DNA from: Syntrophobacterales bacterium GWC2_56_13 | GTDB taxonomy: Bacteria; Desulfobacterota; Syntrophia; Syntrophales; UBA5619 | Direction of reading: 5' to 3' | Length of the DNA stretch: 34,118 bases | Assembly: GCA_001830835.1 (NCBI GenBank) | Contig: MICJ01000030.1 | Span: 1 to 34,118, forward strand | Shown here: positions 23,316 through 30,379 of the stretch, one piece after another | Position numbering within the stretch: position 1 is the first letter of the stretch | Layout: every line of letters starts with the position of its first letter | The notes under the pieces: model-generated | Databases searched by the model: none | The model's input: only the letters and a program-made list of their open reading frames with translations | What the model was told of the DNA's origin: nothing | Program-made: the position numbers and the translations under genes

Positions 23316-24221
23316 CTATGCGGAAAAGAAGTAATAAAATTTAGGTTCGGTGTTGAAGTCTTCCTTCAATCTGAAGACCCTTTTATTTTCTATTAGGTAC
23401 CGTATCTCGCTGTTCGGATCCAGCAGGTTTCCGAACTTCCTTGTCCCTGTCGGACAAATCTCCACGCAGGCCGGGTAGCGTCCCTGCCTTACCCTCTGGA
23501 TGCAGAAGGTGCATTTTTCCACAACATTTTTCATCCGGGGTCTGTTTCCCAGATAGTGCACCCCTGTATTCAATTCTGCAGAGGGGATGTTCGGCTCCGC
23601 CCAGTTAAAGACCCTGCCCTTATAGGGGCAAGCGGCAACACAATACCGGCAGCCTATGCACCAGTCGTAATCCACCACCACGATGCCATCCCGTTCCGTC
23701 CATGTAGCCTTTACAGGACAGACGCGCACGCAGGGGGGGTTTTCGCATTGTTGGCATTGAACGGGCATGTACATGAACCCCGGTTCGGGAACTGTTTCGG
23801 GATTATAGTAATGTTCTGCGTTTTCAAGGTTGATCAGGCTTCCCTTTTTCAGTCTTATGACCCTTATCCACTGCAGCTGGGGGTTTATGCGGGACTGGTT
23901 ATTTTCTTTCACGCAGGCGTAAACACACCTTCTGCAGCCGATACAGCGCGACAGATCGAGGCCGTAGCCCCAAAGGACCCCGGTGTCGGCCGGTTGTGTG
24001 CTGATATGAAACTCTTTCCCGTATTTTTTTAAATACTTCGCTTCCAGACGGCGGATGACCTGTTTCTTTTCCTCTTCCGTCATCTCGCGGAAGTGCTTCT
24101 GGAGAAACTCTTCCACAGCATCCCGAGTGCAAGAGATACTCCCCATGGACAACCCGGCCATGGCCCCCATGGACAGCATTTTTATGAAATCTCTTCTGGT
24201 ATGTGATTTACTATCTTGCAT
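23316..24221 (-). CDS. Tat-exported four-cluster ferredoxin-like subunit, tetrahaem module
   Basis: 301 aa. Twin-arginine motif HTRRDFIKMLSMG with a lipobox-like SISC (about 28-31), so it may be a lipid-anchored Tat substrate. A charged helical insert (about 35-75) not found in its paralogue precedes the clusters. Four [4Fe-4S] motifs: CIGCRRCVYAC, CQQCENPPCVRVC, CIGCRYCVAAC and CTFC with CVEIC. It should sit between the cytochrome and the NrfD subunit, carrying electrons to or from quinone. Its start overlaps the end of the cytochrome gene by 11 bp. Confidence 0.93.
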   Translation of the reverse strand: MQDSKSHTRRDFIKMLSMGAMAGLSMGSISCTRDAVEEFLQKHFREMTEEEKKQVIRRLEAKYLKKYGKEFHISTQPADTGVLWGYGLDLSRCIGCRRCVYACVKENNQSRINPQLQWIRVIRLKKGSLINLENAEHYYNPETVPEPGFMYMPVQCQQCENPPCVRVCPVKATWTERDGIVVVDYDWCIGCRYCVAACPYKGRVFNWAEPNIPSAELNTGVHYLGNRPRMKNVVEKCTFCIQRVRQGRYPACVEICPTGTRKFGNLLDPNSEIRYLIENKRVFRLKEDFNTEPKFYYFFSA

Positions 24222-24711
24222 GCGTTGCTTCCGGTCTTATCGGTGGCGATTCTGGTTTTATGGGTTTGAATTTGGGATCATGAGGGTTGTGACAATTTAC
24301 GCAAAGGAAATAGGTCCGTTTCCCTCCCTTGAAATAGCCAATTCTTTTCCCATGAATTCCTGCCTTCCAGTCGTTGTAAATATTCCCATGGCACTGCCCG
24401 CAAAGCCGGTAGGATTCGGTAAAATTGATGTTTTCGCCATCGGCAAGCTTCAGCTTGTCACGGTCACCGGCATTATGGCAATCGAGGCACCACCTTTCCT
24501 GCTCCGCATGGCGCAATTTGATGGAGGTATGCTCGTCCTTTAATTCCCTTTTCCTGGTGTTTACTTCAAGCCCGGCGTGACAATTGCTGCAGGGAAAGAT
24601 TCCCTCGGAGAGGGGAGGCGAGGAAACGGGATAGTCATCATGCTGAGCCGCCGAAGCCGGGAGACCGAATCCGATTGTGATGAGCGATAGTAAAAGCAAT
24701 ATAATTTTCAT
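24211..24711 (-). CDS. Periplasmic tetrahaem cytochrome c
   Basis: 166 aa. A cleavable signal peptide (MKIILLLLSLITIGFG, cut likely after PASA) and four CxxCH motifs (CSNCH, CLDCH, CGQCH, CVNCH). The C-terminus is Pro-rich. First gene of the module cytochrome, iron-sulphur, NrfD. It is the likely exchange point with other periplasmic carriers. A near-consensus promoter lies 33 bp upstream. The ribosome-binding site is weak. Confidence 0.92.
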   Translation of the reverse strand: MKIILLLLSLITIGFGLPASAAQHDDYPVSSPPLSEGIFPCSNCHAGLEVNTRKRELKDEHTSIKLRHAEQERWCLDCHNAGDRDKLKLADGENINFTESYRLCGQCHGNIYNDWKAGIHGKRIGYFKGGKRTYFLCVNCHNPHDPKFKPIKPESPPIRPEATHAR

Positions 24712-24743
24712 AGCATTAGTTTTACTTATTTCTTAACCGGGGG

Positions 24744-24772
24744 TTAATACAAAGATCGGCCTTGTCTGTCAA
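24744..24772 (-). promoter_or_regulatory. Promoter of the tetrahaem cytochrome module
   Basis: Minus strand TTGACA (24767-24772), 17 bp, TATTAA (24744-24749), giving a leader of about 25 nt before the cytochrome ATG. Confidence 0.55.
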
Positions 24773-24819
24773 TAAGTTTCTACAAAAATATGTGGCGTTG
24801 CAACACAGGCATGGGATTT

Positions 24820-26133
24820 TTAGGGCGGGAAGTCCGCCTGGAAGAGGGGCAGCCCCAGGTGCTTGCGGCGGGTTTCGCCATAGAGCTGCGTCTGTTCGCG
24901 GACGGTGGGCGCCCCCCGGCGGCCACGGCCGAAGACCTCGAGGGGGTGGGAGCCGCCCAGGTGGAGAGTATGCTTGCCGTACTTGCCGGAGAGGGCGTCG
25001 ACGGCCTCGTAGAGCTCCCGGATCTTCTCTGCCTTCAGGGGGTCCTCGAAGAGGGAGTACTGGATCCGGGTGTCCTGGACGAGGTCCAAAAGGACGACGC
25101 CGGTCGCGCGGTAGATCTCGCAGCGCCGGTACATCTCGTTGAACAGGCCGCGGAGGAGGCCGGACAGCTCCAGGGGATGGACCGAGGAGCGGCTGAGCTT
25201 TGCCTCCCGGCCCGCCGTGTCGAAGTTCTGCTTCTTCAGAAAGACGGCGATCCTCCGGGGGGCGAGGCCGTAGCGCCTGGCCTTGATGCAGGCCGATTCC
25301 AGGTTCCGCATCAGATGGGCGAAGAGATAGTCCCGGTCGGCCGTCGGCGGGGCGAAGGTCTTCGTTTTGCTGATCGAGACGTAGGAGCTCTTCTCCTCCG
25401 GGGCGACGGGGTAGACTGGCTCTCCCCGGAGCTCCCGCCATGTCTCGATGCCGGGCTTCGTGAACCTCTCCCGGATCGTCTTCTCGGGGAGGCGGGCGAA
25501 CTCCAGAGCGGTTTTTACACCCATTTTATTCAGGTAGTTCGTCGTGGCGGGACCGATCCCCCAGACCTTCTCCACGGGCAGCCCCTCCAGGAAGGAGGCG
25601 ATCGCCCGCCCGGGGATGACGGTGAAACCGGCGGGCTTCCGGTGTTTGGAGGCGACCTTGGCCAGGACCTTTGTGATGCTGAGCCCCGCGGAGACGGTGA
25701 TCCCCAGCTCCCGGGCGATCTCCGCCTGGATCTTCAGGGCGGTGGCCTCGTAGGAAGCTCGGAGGGCCCTCCTCATTCCGGTGAGGTCGGCGAAGGCCTC
25801 GTCGATGGAGTACTCCTCCACCTGAGGGGTGAAGCGGCGCATGATGTTGAACATCCGCCGGGAGAAGAGGCTGTAGGCCTCGTAGTCGGAAGGGAGGACG
25901 GCGAGCGCCGGGCAGATCCGCTTCGCCTCGTGGAGGGGGACCCCCCGCTTGATCCCCAGCCGCTTGGCCGCATAGTTCGCGCAGGCGACGATCCCCCGCT
26001 CGCCCCCCGTGATGATCGGCTTCCCCTTGAGTTCCGGATGGAGCGCCTCCTCGCAGGAGGTGAAGAAGGCGTCCCCGTCGACGTGGAGAATCGCCCGCGG
26101 CCAGCTGTGGAGGCTGAAAATAACGTCGTTCAT
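24820..26133 (-). CDS. dinB: Y-family translesion DNA polymerase (Pol IV type)
   Basis: 437 aa, longer than the usual 350. Error-prone polymerase for damaged templates. Catalytic carboxylates are Asp19-x-Asp21 in HVDGDAFF and Asp111-Glu112 in EEYSIDEAF. The thumb and little-finger regions follow (LSITKVLAKVASKHRKPAGF, VEKVWGIGPATTNYLNKMG, SISKTKTF). The C-terminal extension after about 395 is basic and ends RKHLGLPLFQADFPP; no clear beta-clamp motif was confirmed by eye. The promoter contains a perfect GAAC-N4-GTTC palindrome, so induction by DNA damage through a LexA-type repressor is likely. Head-to-head with pgpA-cinA-thpR-recA. Confidence 0.93.
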   Translation of the reverse strand: MNDVIFSLHSWPRAILHVDGDAFFTSCEEALHPELKGKPIITGGERGIVACANYAAKRLGIKRGVPLHEAKRICPALAVLPSDYEAYSLFSRRMFNIMRRFTPQVEEYSIDEAFADLTGMRRALRASYEATALKIQAEIARELGITVSAGLSITKVLAKVASKHRKPAGFTVIPGRAIASFLEGLPVEKVWGIGPATTNYLNKMGVKTALEFARLPEKTIRERFTKPGIETWRELRGEPVYPVAPEEKSSYVSISKTKTFAPPTADRDYLFAHLMRNLESACIKARRYGLAPRRIAVFLKKQNFDTAGREAKLSRSSVHPLELSGLLRGLFNEMYRRCEIYRATGVVLLDLVQDTRIQYSLFEDPLKAEKIRELYEAVDALSGKYGKHTLHLGGSHPLEVFGRGRRGAPTVREQTQLYGETRRKHLGLPLFQADFPP

Positions 26134-26200
26134 GGTCGAAGCCTTTGCTCATCTCATGAAAACTGAATCTGAAAAAAACGCTTGCCTTTTCCCGGTTTCA

Positions 26201-26230
26201 AGTATAATAGAACTATCGTTCTATTGTCAA
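26201..26230 (-). promoter_or_regulatory. dinB promoter with LexA-type operator (SOS box)
   Basis: Minus strand TTGACA (26225-26230), 18 bp, TATACT (26201-26206). The spacer is filled by the perfect palindrome TAGAACTATCGTTCTA (26208-26223). GAAC-N4-GTTC is the core of the Bacillus-type LexA box. On the plus strand a perfect TATAAT (26203-26208) touches the same palindrome, with a poor TTGCCT 15 bp before it. Confidence 0.65.
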
Positions 26231-26354
26231 GGGTTTTTTCAAAACAGCCGAGCTTGGCATGGTCGGCAACTCATCATTGACAGGGTGGGGGAAAGAGGGT
26301 AATTTACCGCCGGCATAGGATTTCCCGCTCGAATCCGATGGAAAGAGGCGTCCC

Positions 26355-26813
26355 CTGAACGAAAGGTTCATCAAGATTGCGGCCACCGGCTTCGGGAGCG
26401 GGTATGCGCCCCTGGCGCCGGGGACGGCGGGAACGCTAGTCGGCATCCCCCTGTATCTGGTCTTTTCGGCCATGTCCTGGCCGCTCTGGCTGATCACGGT
26501 TGCGGCCTTCACCTGCCTCGCCTGGTATGTCTCCCGGGAGGCCGAAAAGCTGTTCGGGCAGAAGGATGCGCAGTGCATCGTGATCGACGAGATCACGGGT
26601 TTTCAGTGGACCCTCTTTCTGATCGCGCCGACGGCGCTCCGCGTGGCGCTGGGTTTCATCCTTTTCCGCCTCTTCGATATCGTGAAGCCCTTTCCGGCGC
26701 GGCTCTTTCAGGAGCGGCTCCCGGGCGGATACGGAGTGGTGGGGGATGACCTGGCGGCGGCTGTCTACGCCAATCTGGCCCTCCAGCTCCTGGTGCGGTT
26801 CTGGGGGATATGA
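26355..26813 (+). CDS. pgpA: Phosphatidylglycerophosphatase A, apparent CTG start
   Basis: 152 aa if started at CTG 26355. Dephosphorylates phosphatidylglycerophosphate in membrane lipid synthesis. The conserved N-terminal part (IAATGFGSGYAPLAPGTAGT) is in frame and lies upstream of the first ATG (26472), so a start at that ATG would remove essential residues. The only in-frame candidate before the upstream TAG is CTG-AAC-GAA, giving (M)NERFIKI, as in family starts, with AGAGG 7 nt before it. Later motifs: IDEITGFQWTL, FDIVKPFPA and GGYGVVGDDLAAAVYANL. An alternative is an ATG at 26338 plus one missing C in the CCCC run. A weak promoter (TTGACA 26277-26282, TAATTT 26300-26305) lies upstream. 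First gene of the run to alaS. Confidence 0.85.
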   Translation: MNERFIKIAATGFGSGYAPLAPGTAGTLVGIPLYLVFSAMSWPLWLITVAAFTCLAWYVSREAEKLFGQKDAQCIVIDEITGFQWTLFLIAPTALRVALGFILFRLFDIVKPFPARLFQERLPGGYGVVGDDLAAAVYANLALQLLVRFWGI

Positions 26814-26946
26814 AAAAACGGCGGCGACAGCAGGATGTGCCCGGCGCTTTGATTGAACATTAAATGTCGTGGCCTTAACCCCTGAGCTTGCCGGGAGGTG
26901 GAGCTCCTGCGCTTGGTGACGCTCCGGATGGGCATAGGATTTTATC

Positions 26947-28200
26947 ATGATAATGGGTATATTGACGATCGGAAATGAATTGACGAGCGGCCGGATACAG
27001 GATACGAACTCCTCCCTGATTGCCCGCGCCATGCAGGTGCAGGGCTGGCCTGTTGCGGGGATGATGTCCGTGGGCGATGACGCCGGCGCGATCCGCGCTG
27101 CACTCGACTATCTGCTCATGCGGGCCGAGGCGGTGATCGTGACCGGCGGCCTTGGTCCCACGGCCGACGACATCACAACGGAGGCCGTCGCCCGGGCCTT
27201 CGGCCTGGCTCTGCACACGGATGAAGCCATTCTTGCGCATATCCGGGGAATGTTCGAGAAACGACGCCTCGCCTGGACGGAGAACAACGCCAAGCAGGCT
27301 CTCTTCCCGGAAGGGGCGGAGATCATCGCGAATCCCGCGGGGACAGCGGCCGGCTTTGCCCTGAGACGGGAGGGACGGGTCGTCGCGGTCATTCCGGGCG
27401 TTCCCGCCGAGGCCCGCAGAATGCTGGAGGAAGGGGTGATTCCCCTTCTCAGGGGGGAGTTTCAGGAAGCGGCGCTCCATGTGGAGACGGCCACCTTCAA
27501 GCTCTTCGGGCTCCCCGAGGCGGCGGTGGATGCGGCGATGGCCGGCGCGAATCTCGCGGATCTGGGGGTCGCAATCGGTTTCTACCCGAACTTTCCGGAA
27601 AATCACCTCGTTCTCACGGCGCGGACCGCGTCTGCGGAGGAGGCCGGGGAGAAGCTCCGGGAGGCGGGGGCAAGGGTGGAGGCGAGGCTCGGGAAATACA
27701 TCTTTGCAAGGGGTCAGGAGACGCTCGCAGGGAACATAGCCGGGCTGATGACGGAAAGGCGTCTCACTCTCGCCGTGGCGGAGTCCTGCACGGGCGGCCT
27801 GATAACGGACCGTCTCACGGACATTCCGGGGAGTTCGGTGTTTCTCGAACGGGGGGTCGTGACCTACAGCAATGCGGCCAAAACCGCCCTCCTCGGCGTT
27901 CCGGAACCGGTGATCCGGGAGCACGGCGCGGTGAGCGCCGAGACGGCGCATCTCATGGCGGAGGGGGTCCGGAACATGGCCGCGACCGATCTGGGGCTTG
28001 CCGTGACAGGGATTTCGGGTCCTTCCGGCGGCACGGAGTCGAAGCCGGTGGGGACGGTCTATATAGCCCTCGCCGACGGGGGGACGGTCGCCTGCCGTCA
28101 CCATGCCTTCCGCTGGGAGCGGCGGCGGAACAAGATCGTCGCCTCCCAGGCCGCCCTCATGATGCTCTGGCGGTATCTGAGAGGGGAGGCGAGCTTTTGA
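26947..28200 (+). CDS. cinA: CinA-family protein, nicotinamide-nucleotide amidase
   Basis: 417 aa. The N-terminal molybdopterin-binding-like domain (about 1-170: ILTIGNELTSGRIQDTNS, VTGGLGPTADDIT) acts as ADP-ribose pyrophosphatase in studied homologues. The C-terminal amidase domain (about 255-415: VAESCTGGLITDRLTDIPGS, VVTYSNAAKTALLGV, AVTGISGPSGGTESKPVGTV) deamidates nicotinamide mononucleotide for NAD recycling. Name and frequent linkage to recA reflect competence/damage induction in some bacteria. Its stop overlaps the start of thpR by 4 bp, and recA follows. Confidence 0.95.
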   Translation: MIMGILTIGNELTSGRIQDTNSSLIARAMQVQGWPVAGMMSVGDDAGAIRAALDYLLMRAEAVIVTGGLGPTADDITTEAVARAFGLALHTDEAILAHIRGMFEKRRLAWTENNAKQALFPEGAEIIANPAGTAAGFALRREGRVVAVIPGVPAEARRMLEEGVIPLLRGEFQEAALHVETATFKLFGLPEAAVDAAMAGANLADLGVAIGFYPNFPENHLVLTARTASAEEAGEKLREAGARVEARLGKYIFARGQETLAGNIAGLMTERRLTLAVAESCTGGLITDRLTDIPGSSVFLERGVVTYSNAAKTALLGVPEPVIREHGAVSAETAHLMAEGVRNMAATDLGLAVTGISGPSGGTESKPVGTVYIALADGGTVACRHHAFRWERRRNKIVASQAALMMLWRYLRGEASF

Positions 28201-28790
28201 CGGATGAAAAGACGATCCGGTCTTTTCTGGCACTGGATACGCCGGAGAAGATCCGGGAGGGAATCGGGGCGGTGCAGAGCCGCCTCAAGAAGATCATCCA
28301 CGGAGATATCCGCTGGGCCAGGCCGGAGGGGATCCATCTGACCCTGAAATTTTTCGGCAACATCTCCGAGGACGACGTGGTGAATATCTCGGCCGTCGTG
28401 GAGAAGATAGCGGCGGGAAGCCTGCCGCTGGTCCTCACGATCGGCGGGACGGGCGCCTTCCCCGATCCGCACCGGCCACGGGTCGTCTATCTGGGGATGA
28501 ACGGCGATGTGGAGAGGCTCATCGCTTTTCAGAAAGAGCTGGAGCGGGCGCTCGAGACGATCGGCTTTCCCCGGGAGGAGCGGCCTTTCCTGCCGCATCT
28601 GACCCTGGGACGGATCAAGTCCCCCGGGGGGCTGATCGGTCTGGCGGGGGTTGTGGAAAAAGGGGAATCTTATACGGCGGGAGAGTTTTCCGCTTCCGGC
28701 CTTGGCCTGTTTAAAAGCGATCTGACGCCCCGGGGCGCCGTCTACACAAGGCTCGCGTGGTATCCCTTTGCGGGGCAGGGCAGCGCATGA
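28197..28790 (+). CDS. thpR: RNA 2',3'-cyclic phosphodiesterase (2'-5' RNA ligase family)
   Basis: 197 aa. The two HxTx motifs of the 2H phosphoesterase family are present: His47-Leu-Thr49 (IHLTLKFFG) and His134-Leu-Thr136 (PHLTLGRIK), both at usual distances. The enzyme opens 2',3'-cyclic phosphates on RNA. The start is TTG at 28197, overlapping the cinA stop (TTGA), which indicates translational coupling. The pairing cinA-thpR-recA is common in deltaproteobacteria. Confidence 0.94.
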   Translation: MTDEKTIRSFLALDTPEKIREGIGAVQSRLKKIIHGDIRWARPEGIHLTLKFFGNISEDDVVNISAVVEKIAAGSLPLVLTIGGTGAFPDPHRPRVVYLGMNGDVERLIAFQKELERALETIGFPREERPFLPHLTLGRIKSPGGLIGLAGVVEKGESYTAGEFSASGLGLFKSDLTPRGAVYTRLAWYPFAGQGSA

Positions 28791-28852
28791 GACCGGCGGA
28801 GGGGAGAGGATCGACACGGACGAAACCACGGACGATGGTAAGGGAGGTGCAT

Positions 28853-29878
28853 ATGGGAACGGATGCGGACAGAGAAAAGGCGGTCGAATTGGCGATTACC
28901 CAGATCGAGAAGCAGTTTGGAAAAGGGGCTATCATGCGGCTGGGCGGCGGGGAGATGATCTCCGACATCCCGGCCATCTCGACGGGATCGATCAGCCTCG
29001 ATATGGCGCTCGGGACCGGCGGGGTTCCCCGGGGGAGGGTCGTCGAGATCTTCGGACCGGAATCGGGCGGGAAGACCACCCTTGCCCTCCATATCGTGGC
29101 CGAGGCTCAGAAGCAGAACGGGCTGGCGGCCTTCATCGATGCGGAGCACGCCCTCGACGTCACTTACGCGCGGAAAATCGGTGTCAACACGGATGACCTC
29201 CTCATCTCCCAGCCCGACACGGGGGAGCAGGCGCTCGAGATCGCCGAGACCCTCGTCCGGAGCGGGGCGCTGGACGTCCTCGTCGTCGATTCTGTGGCCG
29301 CCCTCGTTCCCAAGGCCGAGCTCGAGGGGGAGATGGGAGACGCCCAGATGGGGCTCCAGGCGCGCCTCATGTCTCAGGCCCTCCGGAAACTGACGGGGAG
29401 CATCAGCAAATCGAAGACGACTGTGATCTTCATCAATCAGCTCCGGATGAAGATCGGCGTTTTCTTCGGCAATCCCGAGACGACCACGGGCGGGAACGCC
29501 CTGAAGTTCTACTCGACGATGCGCTTGGATATCCGGAAGGTCAGCGCGCTCAAGCTGGGACAGGATGTAATCGGTTTCAGGACCCGGGTGAAGGTCGTCA
29601 AGAACAAGGTGGCGCCCCCTTTCCGGGAGACGGAATTCGACATCATCTTCGGCGAGGGTATCTCGAAGGAGGGCGATGTCCTGGATCTCGCGGCCGATCA
29701 TGGCATCATAGAGAAGAGCGGCGCCTGGTACTCCTACAAGGGGGAGCGCCTCGGCCAGGGGCGGGACAACACCCGGACCTTCCTCAAGGAAAACGGGGAT
29801 GTCATGGCGCAGGTCGAGGCGGAGGTCCGCGAGAAGCTCGGGATAAAGCCGAAGGCGGCAAAGGAAGAGCAGAAGTAG
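28853..29878 (+). CDS. recA: Recombinase RecA
   Basis: 341 aa. Strand-exchange ATPase and SOS co-protease. Walker A is GPESGGKTT (68-76), with [17 protein letters not shown], the Walker [20 protein letters not shown] and loop L2 [15 protein letters not shown]. The ATG at 28853 is fixed by AAGGGAGG 5 nt upstream and by homology ([15 protein letters not shown] close to the start); the frame is open further upstream, but that is not conserved. C-terminus is charged (KAAKEEQK), as usual. recX begins at the next base after the stop. No LexA-type box is visible just upstream, so damage control would have to come from the pgpA promoter. Confidence 0.98.
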   Translation: MGTDADREKAVELAITQIEKQFGKGAIMRLGGGEMISDIPAISTGSISLDMALGTGGVPRGRVVEIFGPESGGKTTLALHIVAEAQKQNGLAAFIDAEHALDVTYARKIGVNTDDLLISQPDTGEQALEIAETLVRSGALDVLVVDSVAALVPKAELEGEMGDAQMGLQARLMSQALRKLTGSISKSKTTVIFINQLRMKIGVFFGNPETTTGGNALKFYSTMRLDIRKVSALKLGQDVIGFRTRVKVVKNKVAPPFRETEFDIIFGEGISKEGDVLDLAADHGIIEKSGAWYSYKGERLGQGRDNTRTFLKENGDVMAQVEAEVREKLGIKPKAAKEEQK

Positions 29879-30379
29879 ATGGCGGAAGACCTTCTCCTTG
29901 CAAAGGCCGAAAAGAAGGCCTATCGGCTCCTTGCCCTCCGTGCGCACAGCGAGAAGGAATTGCGTGTAAAACTCAGGCAGGGCGGTTTTGCAGAGTCGGT
30001 GATCGCCCGGGTCGTCGAGAGGTGCCGGGGACTCGGCTATCTGAACGACGGGAATTATGCCCGGCAGCGGGTGCGGGTGCTCGCCGTCAACCGCCTTGCG
30101 GGAAATCGCCGGATCGCCTTCGACCTGCAGGAGCGCGGGATACCCGAAGAGCTCTCCCGGGAGGCGATCGGGGAGATCCGCGGGGAGATCAGCGAGGAGG
30201 AGGCGATCGGCCGGCTGATCAGGAAAAAGGTAAAGGGAATGGCGGTCGCCGCGATGGACGACCGCCAAAAGACAAGATTGGCAAGGAGTCTGACGGGGAA
30301 GGGGTTTCCCGCGGGCCTCATTTTTAAGAAATTGAAAGGATCGGAAGGGGAAGAGGTTCATGACGATGACGGGGAGTGA
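29879..30379 (+). CDS. recX: Regulatory protein RecX
   Basis: 166 aa. Modulator that caps or inhibits RecA filaments. Typical three-helix repeats: AYRLLALRAHSEKELRVKLRQ, VVERCRGLGYLNDGNYARQRV and IAFDLQERGIPEEL. It starts directly after the recA stop (TAGATG), ensuring co-translation, and overlaps alaS by 20 bp. The C-terminus is very acidic (EGEEVHDDDGE), partly because it is read through the alaS start region. Confidence 0.94.
   Translation: MAEDLLLAKAEKKAYRLLALRAHSEKELRVKLRQGGFAESVIARVVERCRGLGYLNDGNYARQRVRVLAVNRLAGNRRIAFDLQERGIPEELSREAIGEIRGEISEEEAIGRLIRKKVKGMAVAAMDDRQKTRLARSLTGKGFPAGLIFKKLKGSEGEEVHDDDGE

Noticed and set aside
24790-26166. Plus-strand frame of 458 codons, longer than dinB
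   Set aside because: Antisense to dinB; a by-product of high GC at third codon positions. Low-complexity Gly/Glu/Asp-rich translation.
26875-28233. Minus-strand frame of 452 codons opposite cinA
   Set aside because: Arg/Pro/Gly-rich translation, no domain; cinA on the other strand has full-length domain motifs.
28742-30361. Minus-strand frame of 539 codons opposite recA and recX
   Set aside because: Antisense shadow of two well-defined genes in GC-rich DNA.
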